Source: Siphonodentalium dalli
Taxonomy: Eukaryota > Mollusca > Scaphopoda > Gadilida > Siphonodentaliidae
DNA: 64,000 bases
Assembly: GCA_032622095.1 (NCBI GenBank)
Contig: CP136067.1
Span: 49,391,899-49,455,898 of the forward strand
Direction of reading: 5' to 3'
The notes beneath the pieces were generated by a model that was not told the DNA's origin, searched no databases, and worked only from the letters and a program-made list of their open reading frames with translations. A program made the translations under genes and the position numbers. Positions 23,018 to 32,179 of this stretch are shown in pieces. The stretch's first letter is position 1, and the number at the start of each line of letters is the position of its first letter.

Positions 23018-24793
23018 AAACATCACAAAGACACCGAGTACAGAACCATGTACAATAAACTAACCAGACAAGTAAATAAAGCAATTAAACGGGAAAAAGG
23101 GAATCTTGGGAAAGGGTGACCACCGAACTTGGGGAACGACAATTAGATGTGAAATTCTGGAAAACATTTAAAATTTTAACTAGCCAAGCCACCTCCAACA
23201 ATAATGACAAACCGCTCAAAGACGAGGCCGTCGAATCATTCACAAACAACAAAGACAAAGCCAAAAATTTTGCAACGTCATTACAAAACATCCACAAAAC
23301 CCACACTGGGGACCATTTCAATGAAAAATTCAGGAAAAATGTAATTGAACATGTAAGACAAAACAAACAAACGTACGGACCTTTATAATATCCCATACCA
23401 GAGGCAGACGACAAGCATATATTAGCAACTCCCATCACCTTCCTAGAAAGTCAAAACTGCATCAAGCGTGCAAAACCAAACAAAGCCCCAGGGGATGACG
23501 AATTAACTTTTGGAATAATCAAACAGGGCCCCAAATCACTGTTCGAGAACTAATATACAACAAATTCTTACAACACGGCTACTTCCCTAAATCCTGGAAA
23601 TCCGCTATTGGGGTGATGACTCCAAAACCGGGCAAAGATCACAAAATAGCTACCAACTTTAGACCAATCAGCCTACTTCAGTGTCTGGAAAAAACTTTTT
23701 GAACGAATCATCAGCACTAGAATATTATCTCACTTAGAAAACCAAAACTTTAAAAATAAATTTCAACGCGCATATCGTAAAGGCAAAGATGGAACCGAAC
23801 ATATCTACAGAATAGTTGAAGACATGCGCATAGCATTGGATCGAGATTGGGAGGGGGCCGCTATTTTCTTGGATGTAGAGAAGGCATTCGACTCAGTGTG
23901 GCACCAAGGCCTTCGCTACAAACTAAAAACAACTACCGACATCCCCACCAAAATGATACGATTCATCTCCTCATGTCTCATGCAAAGATATATCAAGGTA
24001 AGGGTGGGTGAAGAAATCTCAGACAGTGTAGATCTTAAAGCCGGTACGCCCCAAGGGTCGGTCCTAAGCCCGCTACTTTTTCTAGTATACGTCAACGACA
24101 TCCCCCACAATCCACTTCATAACATACAAATATCACAATTCGCCGACGATTTGGGCCTTTGGACCACAGGAGGGAACCCCAACATGTTAGAATTAAGACT
24201 ACAAAAACAGCTCAATGACCTGGAAGTATGGTGTTCCAAATGGCGCATCAAACTTAACGCAAACAAAAACCCAGTTAATCGTATTTAGCAGAAAACATAC
24301 CAAATGCAAACTTAATTTATCCATCTTTGGGGAAACTTTCGAACAAACCCAGGAAGCAACTCTACTGGGCATAACCCTCGACCACAGACTATCTTTTCAC
24401 CCCCATATTAAAAACATTTCGACCAGGGCCTACCAAAGAATTGGGCTATTAAGGATGCTCAGTGGCACCTCATGGGGACTCAATCCAGAAACCCTGATTA
24501 AACGTTATAAGCAATATATACGGCCAATCATGGAATATGGGGCCATCATAATAGCCGACCTTCCCAAATCCACACTCAATAAACTCCAAGTTATACAAAA
24601 TATAACATTAAGAATGGCACTCCAGGAAAACATACGTACCCCCATCAGGACGTTACATGACACAGCCGATATACCAACATTCCGCGTTAGATTACAAACA
24701 CTAGCCGCAAACAGTCTTATGAGACTACAAGGCAGCACCTTAGTCGACGAACTAGAACTTAGGAAAACATTACTTACCAAAGACAAAACATAA
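23018..24793 (+). pseudogene. decayed jockey/I-type retrotransposon reverse transcriptase
   Basis: Frame-broken remains of a non-LTR RT. Pieces include YNKLTRQVNKAIKREK (23050), KRAKPNKAPGDDELTFGIIK (23467), NFRPISLLQCLEK (23658), FLDVEKAFDSVWHQGL (23868), AGTPQGSVLSPLLFLVYVND (24040) and SQFADDLGLW (24135). The C-terminal part up to TAA at 24793 is in another frame after a shift near 24270. There are stops and shifts at about 23389, 23552 and 23700. The catalytic ADD is intact but the frame is dead. Endonuclease and ORF1 are missing, so the copy is 5'-truncated. Confidence 0.85.
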
Positions 24794-25326
24794 ATAGCTG
24801 GCCGGCGAGGCGAAGTTGGTTCTGGTTCACCGGAATAAACCCCTCAATGGCCATGCCATCACTTCCCCAATTCAACAAACACTTTCCAATCAACACATAT
24901 AAATAGACTTATCTCACAAAACTCATAAAAAATGCGAGGTCGATCAGGTTACTAACATAGCTCAGTCACAAGGAAAGTAAGTATACAAGTATATAGCACA
25001 CAATTCAGTCATTCCCACCAAGCGAACAGGTAATTTTGAATTATGTTTTAAAAGGGCTCGATGAGACGTACTGCTCATCGACAGGATATCACAGTGAATT
25101 GGCCACGCCCTCTCTGCAGTAAAGCAAGCCCTAAATAAAACCCACTGTTGAAACTCAGCATAAATCTGGCAGGAGTCGAGCGGGACAGTTCATTATTGCT
25201 TTGTCTGTCTGCTGTTCCTCTTGTCAGACACTGAGCACGGGTGAGTTGTGCGGTCGCGATCTAGGTTGCAGCTGCCCCCGTGCTTAGCGCCAGTGAGATG
25301 GTTTTGGATTAGGCTTAGGACGGATT
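24794..25326. other. noncoding spacer and leader of MDLIPEA copy 1
   Basis: From about 25170 it resembles, in reverse complement, 27546-27690 ('gagcacgggtgagttgtg' and 'ggttttggattagg'). It is thus the 5' leader of the repeat carrying the following ORF. The rest shows nothing recognisable. Confidence 0.45.
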
Positions 25327-26159
25327 ATGGACTTGATCCCCGAAGCCGCGTTGCTTGCAGTGCAAAGTAGTCGGGTAGTTAACATCGCTAGTTGGTCTCT
25401 CCAGTCTAGCGGAGGCTACTTGACACTTTGCTTGGAGTTCCGGACCAAAGATGCTGGTAACCAGAGATCTAAAGACCGGGACGTCAACGCCAAAGCCACC
25501 CGCTGCACCATGCAGAAGATGAAGACCGGGCATACGAAGAAGAAGACTCCTTCTAGGCGCCGAAGGGACGCTGCTAGACGGGCGAAGTGGAAGAAGAAGA
25601 TGGGGCCGACCGTTGATCGACCGGTCACCCCTCCCCGTGTGGTTCAGCCGTCTATAGTCATAGCCGGCGGGTCAAAGTTGTCTGAGAGACGCCCAGACGC
25701 CTCGACCTGCATGGAGACTGACTACATTGAACCAGCTAGCAGGGACTCCGTGGATCTACCGGAGGTCCCTGCTGTCGTCGTCGAGGCTAGCGGAGACAGG
25801 GGCGTGGATACCACCCCAGATGTTCCTGCCACCAGCTTCGACGTGGAACTGGACAGTTTTACACCTCGGACACCGGATTACCAACACATCCCGGTGTCCT
25901 CCAGCTCCACCAGCACCAACAACAACAACAGCACCACCAGCACCAGCTCCACTCTCTCTATCGAAGAAACAGTTAAGATGGCGCTGGAGACTCAGGCAGA
26001 GGCCGACAGACTGTTGGCGTCGACCAAGGCGACAACCTGAGGTTCCGACAAAGAATGCAACAACAGGAACAACAACTAATAGATCTCCAACTACAACAAC
26101 AACAACAACAAACAGAACTCCAACACAGAAAAAAAAAGAAAGCCAAGAAAAAGAAATAA
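25327..26159 (+). CDS. unrecognised mobile-element ORF, MDLIPEA family copy 1 (one frameshift)
   Basis: I do not recognise a known family. The frame from ATG (25327) gives a hydrophobic or mixed N terminus (MDLIPEAALLAVQSSRVVNI), a highly basic middle (KKKTPSRRRRDAARRAKWKK), a VDRPVTPPR motif, an acidic Ser/Thr/Pro-rich linker and a Ser/Asn-rich tail. It stops at 26040, but a +1 shift there continues into a Gln-rich basic tail (ELQHRKKKKAKKKK) ending at TAA 26157-26159, like the KKKRKKKR end of copy 2. Three copies sit in repetitive contexts, so it is probably the nucleic-acid-binding first ORF of a retroelement. Confidence in function is low. Confidence 0.6.
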
Positions 26160-26240
26160 CTATGTCTAGATCATTTTCATTTCACCCTCACCAATCTCAT
26201 GTTAATGTAACACCATTACATGTATCAAATTAAACTCAAC

Positions 26241-26310
26241 AGTGGGTTGTGGGAGAGGGGTTCCGCCCCTTTCAAATCTTCCCGGGAAAGTTTCCCAAAC
26301 CCCCCATAGC
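26241..26310 (+). repeat. gtgggttg...cccggg block
   Basis: This block starts 'gtgggttgtgggagagg' and ends at a cccggg word. It recurs at 28291-28360, 29005-29075 and, inverted, at about 49040-49065, where it directly precedes an ORF1 ATG. It marks the end of a shared retroelement 5' region. Confidence 0.65.
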
Positions 26311-26783
26311 AACTCAGCATAAACAATCTATTGTGTATGTACTAACCCATTTATGCAACATCCACAATATCGACCGTCTAAAAAGACTAACCCAATATTA
26401 AAACGTAGGGTAGCGGACTCAGGCCCAAGATGGCTCATTGGGCGCTGATGAATGTCCTCGGGCGGCATAGATACCCTTTTGGTGGCCGTAGTATAAGCCA
26501 TTGAGTAAAATTATCCCACGCACCAAATACAATTTGTACGGGTGGGCGCAAGTAATAACGGAGCTTGCCTTTACACATTGTTTGTTGTTTGCCTGTGTGG
26601 TCGCAGTATAAGCTATCACATAACAATCTCCCTCAAACTGACTTTTAGATTTAGAGTGGGTGATTTGGGGTGGCAGCCCCGGGATTATCGGAAGCACCGA
26701 ATGGTAACTCCCCTTAACCCCTCATGTTTTTGCCTTTAATTTGAATCAGAAAAAAAGAAGCAATTTAAGATGTTTTCTTAGGT
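26311..26783. other. spacer between inverted MDLIPEA copies
   Basis: No gene is seen. It contains two segments around 'gtagtataagcc' and 'gcagtataagct' (about 26485 and 26605). That word recurs in the retroelement 5' regions at about 28000 and, inverted, at 49710 and 49938. Confidence 0.4.
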
Positions 26784-27545
26784 TTAACGTTTCTTCTTCC
26801 TCTTCTTCTTTGGGTTTTGTTTCTCTGTTGAAGAGGGTGGTGCAGGAGGTGGACTGAGTCTTGCTAGAATGAGCCTGGTCCTTTCTTCACTTTCTTGTGC
26901 CAATTTTAGTGCTTTGTTGGATTCGTCGATGGCTTCTTGACTTCTGTCCCTGATGGTGTCGGAGATGCTTTTGGAGGAGCTGGGGGACACCGGGATGAGA
27001 TGGAATTCCGGTGTCCGTGGTGGAAAGCTGTCCAACTCCACATCGAAGCTGGCGACAGGAACAGCAGGGGTGGTGTCCTGCTCCCTTTCTCCGCTAGCCA
27101 CGGCAGCAGCAGGGACCTCCGGCAGATCCACGGAGTCCCTGCTGGCTGCCACGATCTCGGTCTCCATGCAGGTCGTGTCGTCTGGGCGTCTCTCAGACAA
27201 CTTCGACCTGCCGGCTGCGACACTGGACGGCTGGTCCACATGGGGAGGGGTGACCGGCCGATCAACGGTCACCCCTATCCTGCTCTTCCACTTCGCCCGT
27301 CTGCCAGCGTACCTTTTCTTTCTGGATGGCGTCTTCTTCTTCTTTTCCTTCTCTGACTTCAAATTACGGGAGGTGGTCTTGGAGTTGGTGTCCCGGGCCT
27401 GCGATCTCTGGATGCCAGCATCTTCAGTCCGGAACTCCAGGCAAAGGGCCAGGTAGTCCCTGCTAGACTGGAGACTCCAGTTAGCAATGTCCACTACCCG
27501 ACTCCTTTGCACTGCGGCCAACACGGCTTCTGGGATTAAGTCCAT
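26784..27545 (-). CDS. unrecognised mobile-element ORF, MDLIPEA family copy 2
   Basis: An unbroken frame of 253 residues starts at ATG 27545. Upstream in-frame codons reach 27620, but only with a GTG. Layout matches copy 1: MDLIPEAVLAAVQRSRVVDI, a basic stretch KKKKTPSRKKRYAGRRAKWK, VDRPVTPPH, an acidic linker, then a helix-prone segment (DESNKALKLAQESEERTR) and the basic end PKKKRKKKR. It lies head-to-head with the 5' region at 27780 and in inverted orientation to copy 1. The intact frame suggests recent mobility. Function is unknown. Confidence 0.6.
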   Translation of the reverse strand: MDLIPEAVLAAVQRSRVVDIANWSLQSSRDYLALCLEFRTEDAGIQRSQARDTNSKTTSRNLKSEKEKKKKTPSRKKRYAGRRAKWKSRIGVTVDRPVTPPHVDQPSSVAAGRSKLSERRPDDTTCMETEIVAASRDSVDLPEVPAAAVASGEREQDTTPAVPVASFDVELDSFPPRTPEFHLIPVSPSSSKSISDTIRDRSQEAIDESNKALKLAQESEERTRLILARLSPPPAPPSSTEKQNPKKKRKKKR

Positions 27546-27779
27546 AATCCTAATCCAAAACCGTCTCACCGGCGTCAACACGGGGGCAGCTACATCCGAG
27601 GACGCGGTCACACAACTCACCCGTGCTCAACGCTCTGACAAAGAGGAACTAATAAGGTCGAAGCAATCACGACCTGTTCGCTCCACTCCCTGCCATGAAT
27701 TATGACAAACTGACTTACAATCACATACACAAATTTAAACACATGCTTTCAACCACACCCGTGCGCACATGAAGACATA

Positions 27780-28450
27780 ACTACTAGCGATAACACTCGG
27801 TACCCAACCTTCAGAGACATACCACCAACAGTCTGGCCTCAGCTGCTTCCTCATCTGCACATCACAACCCAACCAGGTCAACGGGTTCTGAGACTCACAC
27901 ATGAGTGCAAGGGGGGCATTGCACCACCGAGAATTGGGGAGCCCCGACCGACCTTAAGTCAACCGGCCGGCATTGCACACCCTTCCTAGAGTTGAGCCCG
28001 TAGTATAAGCCCTGAATACAACAGACTAAGGCAACGGAGTTCATGCATTCACTAACTTGGACACTAGTTAACAACAAACCACTAAATAAAAAGATATCAA
28101 CTAAGTCAAACACACACAACTCGTATTACAAACAAGGTAAGTCTTCTCGCTGGTCCGCTTTTGGAATGGGGGGGGGGCTTTGCTTCCAGCTAGGGTGGCA
28201 TGTAACCCATACTCCACAAGCAAGCATCAAATAACTATTAAACACTCACAACCAAACTCAACAAAAGCTCTTCAGCGGCACTATGGCATTCAAACGTGGG
28301 TTGTAGGAGAGGGCTTACAGCCCTTTCAAATCTTCCCGGGGGGATCTCCCCAAACCCAAACTCTGCGTATTTGATCAGTTGCGTCATTTATAGTATCGCT
28401 CCGTGGTGGCGGCAATATAATGCACGTACCTGTAGATTGGACACGCCCAG
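27780..28450 (+). mobile_element. retroelement 5' region with putative splice donor
   Basis: It resembles the reverse complement of 49560-49040, where it leads directly to an ORF1 start. Shared marks include 'cagctgcttcctc', 'gtagtataagcc', a consensus 5' splice site aag|gtaagt at about 28135-28143, a 'gctttgcttc' block and the gtgggttg block. It is cut off at 28450 by a CDC25 fragment. Promoter activity is inferred only from its 5' position. Confidence 0.6.
28225..28450 (+). repeat. 226-bp direct repeat, left copy
   Basis: From catcaaataac to cgcccag, nearly identical to 28940-29165. The two copies bracket the CDC25 exon fragment exactly. Confidence 0.88.
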
Positions 28451-28939
28451 CGTGTGGTTGGTGGTTCGACTACGTCACATTGGTCGGCGATCTGGCGCTT
28501 CAGACAGTTCTCAGAGGATTTGGAACGACCGAAAAGACACCGAACTGGTCTACGACGGGTGGAAAACTGGAAACGGAACATAAAATTCAGTGATACATAT
28601 ATCATGACATACATAACTGTTTTTCATCGTTGACAATGAATATCTTTTTATGTTAGTTTTTGTTATAATGACCAGTTTTATATAGGGATTAACCAATTAC
28701 TTGCTCTAACACGCTTGATACAATATTGTGTGACATATTAGATTTTATTCCATAAGAATTAAAATTACAACATATTCGTTTTTTATAAAACAAGACTACA
28801 ACCAGCTTCTTATTGAATGAAATACAGATAAAACTGAAGATTGCTCTATCTATTCATTTTACTATATTGTTTATTTATGATGCAACGTAATTCGCGGTGC
28901 AATTGTCTTGCTCCGAAGACACACACTATATTTCAGATT
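28451..28939 (-). pseudogene. CDC25 exon 3 fragment (copy D) between direct repeats
   Basis: This nearly matches copy B at 34283-34758. The exon part (28566 to about 28451) starts after TTTTCCAG and encodes [18 protein letters not shown] and [15 protein letters not shown], then is cut by the repeat. The rest is the upstream intron. No other CDC25 exon is adjacent. Intron sequence is present, so it is a genomic fragment and not a retrocopy. It is the exon missing from copy C. Confidence 0.88.
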
Positions 28940-29165
28940 CATCAAATAACTATTAAACACTCACAACCAAACTCAACAAACGCTCTTCAGCGGCACTATG
29001 GCATTCAAACGTGGGTTGTAGGAGAGGGCTTACAGCCCTTTCAAATCTTCCCGGGAGCATCTTCCCAAACCCAAACTCTGCGTATTTGATCAGTTGCGTC
29101 ATTTATAGTATCGCTCCGTGTTGGCGGCAATATAATGCACGTACCTGTAGATTGGACACGCCCAG
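28940..29165 (+). repeat. 226-bp direct repeat, right copy
   Basis: Right partner of 28225-28450. The copies differ at a few positions only (for example gggggatct against gagcatctt). Confidence 0.88.
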
Positions 29166-29433
29166 CTCCTCGCATGGTGGTGGAATTATCCAAATAATCC
29201 TTAGCAATGCTCGCTTCTACAACATTGGAGTGAATATAGGTCGTGAACTACATTTATATGGAGTGTATAGGCTCGCAAAGGACTTGTTTGTGCTATGAAG
29301 TGTAGAATCGAAAAATAGGGGCTCGCCGATTCTGCATAATAAAACAATAAAGAGCGTTCACAATCAGCATATTCTTGAACTGGTGACAGTGAAAAGCGTT
29401 TGCGTTTGTTTGCAGAACCATGCCAGTTTGACT

Positions 29434-29775
29434 ACTTTCGGCATTCCAAACGCTCTTTATGTTTAACCACATAAGGAACATAAAACGGATCTCTCTTTGG
29501 ATTGTTACATTCATCCGACTAAGGGTACGTTCACACAGCTGGCTAATTGTCATGAAATTCTCGATAGATGGCTATCTGGATATATATTGCAAATGTTTTA
29601 GTAGTCAGTATTGGAATTACAGTATGTGTCTTCGATCGATTATCGCTTATTTGAGTGTGAAAATTCCACGAGTTATTGCACAATTGATGCTTGCCAGACA
29701 TTTAAAGACCGGATCCGAGCAATTGTCCGTTAAAACAACGTATATTGCAAATACATCACTATGCATATAGTTAAA
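29434..29775. repeat. duplicated flank unit, first copy
   Basis: The segment from 'aaacgctctttatgtttaac' through 'aagggtacgttcacacagct' to 'acatcactatgcatatag' recurs at 30053-30385, about 618 bases away. Parts recur at 38130-38222 and 55460-55515. Both units have similar short frames, but no known domain is seen. Confidence 0.7.
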
Positions 29776-30052
29776 TGAGAATGTTTCTGCATACTGAAAC
29801 AATAAAGGGCGTTCAAAGTCAGTATATTCCGGAACCGATGACAATACAAAGTGTTTGCTTTTGTTTGCATTAAATTGAACGCAGCTTCTTATTCTTAGAT
29901 GGTTTTTGAAGTATACATGTATAAAGTGTGTATAATGGCATAAAGTCTATGTATCGGATTACACTGTCGATTCTACCAATTGGCGTAAACGTGTATATAT
30001 TTTTAGTTTTTTAGGTTTAATGTTCAAAAACCACACCCGTTTGACTACTTTC

Positions 30053-30385
30053 GACATTCTAAACGCTCTTTATGTTTAACCATATAAGAAACATAAAACG
30101 GAACGCTCTTTGGATTGTTACATTCCTCCGACTAAGGGTACGTTCACACAGCTGGCTAATTGTCATGAACATCTTCATAGACGGCTATCCGGATATATAT
30201 ATATTGCACATATTTGAGTACTTAATGTTGGAATTACAGAGTTTGTGTCTTCGATATTTTTATCGCTGTTTGGAGCGTGAAAATCCACGAGTTATTACAC
30301 GATTAATTCTTGCCAGATATTTAAAGACTGGATTCGGATTCAGTTAAAACAACGTATATTGCAAACATCTCACTACGTATAAGTG
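30053..30385. repeat. duplicated flank unit, second copy
   Basis: Second copy of 29434-29775, with small indels. The interval 29776-30052 has an 'aataaagagcgtt'-type motif that also resembles 55280-55440. Confidence 0.7.
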
Positions 30386-30559
30386 CGTGTAGTTTGTCGT
30401 TCGCATCTCGACATATTACAGCCCTCTGTGTCAATTTGCCTGCTAAATTGTCAGGCAAGCGTGGCAGTGTGTGAACATAGGCCAATCGCGGGATTCTCGT
30501 CATAATTTTCGAGTCAATATTTGTCGATCCACAAAAAAAAAAACGCGACACAAGAATGG

Positions 30560-31440
30560 TTTGTAATTATATCACTTTCGAATATGTCCAAAATACTTCA
30601 TACAACACGTTTCTTTGTGAGTGGACACAAAGAAAACGACGAGTAAGTTTGTTTCTAAAGTGGTAGACTATTATATTTACCATTAATTATATGTTCAGTA
30701 GAATAATTATACAATGTAGTGTATAACTGTCGTTGCAAGGTGTTTAATCAATCTAATGTAAGACATGCAATGTGTTGGAAAGGATCAAGCACTGGCGATA
30801 TTTTGTTCTTAATGGCCTTTCTATGAATTCAACGTACGTGCCCCTCACGTGACCAGAAAGATCTTGGATTATCAAATTGAATAATGGAGTGAATTTCATC
30901 AGCTAATATGGTACCCTTTCCCATATGCCACCAGCCAAGGCGTGACTATCGGCATTTTCGGGTTTGAGGGTGCGATAAGCCGGCCCTTTATTAATTGTTT
31001 TTGCGAGCTGCTAAGTGAACTATGTGTTTAGTTATAGGTGGTGTTACCACATAACCACACACAGTGAAATTTAATAGTGCCGAAAGTGTGATAGGCTTTT
31101 CTCGTCATGGAGTCTAGAATGCACCTAAACATGACTCAAGCCAACAATCTTCTCCAAGTCCGGAATGGCGGCGGGGCTTTATTTCTTGATGTGGTGGAAC
31201 GCACACAGTATTGTGTATGGTAGTTATGAATATATTAACAAACTAGACATATGCTCTTCAGCGGAATTATACAACACTACCAAAGTGGGTTTGGTTTCTG
31301 TTGAGATTGTTAGTTAATTCGGCCCTGTCCATGTGGCTTCTGTGTAGGAAATCGTGAAAATATTCTAAGTCGAGCTTATGTTGAACGCTGAACTAGGACT
31401 TAAAACTACTTAATAACGAAGGGGGTAAATTTGTCTCCGT
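30560..31440. repeat. segmental-duplication flank block, unit below copy B
   Basis: It matches 36567-36922 plus 37847-38046, and also 38310-38855. It contains a 'gataagccggccctttat' word, an 'accacataaccacacacagtg' word, and a member of the 190-base 'ctttgcttcttg' repeat family (31140-31306). No gene is seen. Confidence 0.7.
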
Positions 31441-32053
31441 TATTTCCACTGCTTCTCGTCTGAACTACTCCTCCATCACTTATTGGGACATGTAGCCAAT
31501 GGGGAGAAGACTTCATATGTATGCAATCTGGAATATAGCCTGGTATAACAATTGGGAGTAGTGAATACTAAATTGATACACCAAACAGTTAACAGATTAC
31601 ATATATATAGCTGTATACAATATCGACTCACGGGGGAAACCACAAAACTAAATTCGATTATTCTCATTTTAATATAATATTATTTACAATATAGCACTTC
31701 CTGAGACGATAAATATATATTAAAAATAGTTATTTGTCATGCACATTTTATAAATACAAACAATAACAGTATCACAGACAAGCTTACAAAGAAAGCACAT
31801 TTCTCAGACACCGAACAATCAGTAGCAGGAATTTTCTCCGCAATTAGGCCATGTTTATCAATTGAAAAAAAAACTATCGTTTTGATAGTAAAGTAATATT
31901 TCAACTCTAGTCAGATTAGTGTTCAAAGGACCAGAAGAAATCATGTAGAGCACTAATGGGAGGCAATGCGAACAATAAGAAAATAGCTACGTGACAGCCT
32001 CTGAGAAATAACAGATATAATTAAACAACGATAACAAAACAAGTAACTGATAA
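31441..32053. repeat. 3' flank of CDC25 copy B
   Basis: Noncoding; matches the 3' flanks of copy C (600-1385) and copy A (38870-39378). AT-rich with a few A-runs. No separate feature is seen. Confidence 0.6.
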
Positions 32054-32179
32054 CTAGAATCTCAATGATCTCTTCTTCTGTCTATTAGACCATGATTTAG
32101 ACTTCGCACGGAAGTGACGTAACTGGGACGAGTAATCATGGTGCAGCATTGGTCGATATGACTGTGGGGTGCAGAGCGC
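32054..32179 (-). CDS. CDC25 copy B, last exon
   Basis: 126 bases from a TTTCCAG acceptor to TAG. It encodes [20 protein letters not shown] and a basic tail [16 protein letters not shown], the substrate-docking C terminus typical of the family. Confidence 0.92.
   Translation of the reverse strand, partial: ALCTPQSYRPMLHHDYSSQLRHFRAKSKSWSNRQKKRSLRF

Noticed and set aside
27546..27620. N-terminal extension of MDLIPEA copy 2
   Set aside because: It begins with GTG, and copies 1 and 3 start at the MDLIPEA/MELIPDA ATG.
29459..30347. Paired plus-strand frames in the duplicated flank units
   Set aside because: Similarity follows from DNA duplication; the frames differ by indels and show no domain.
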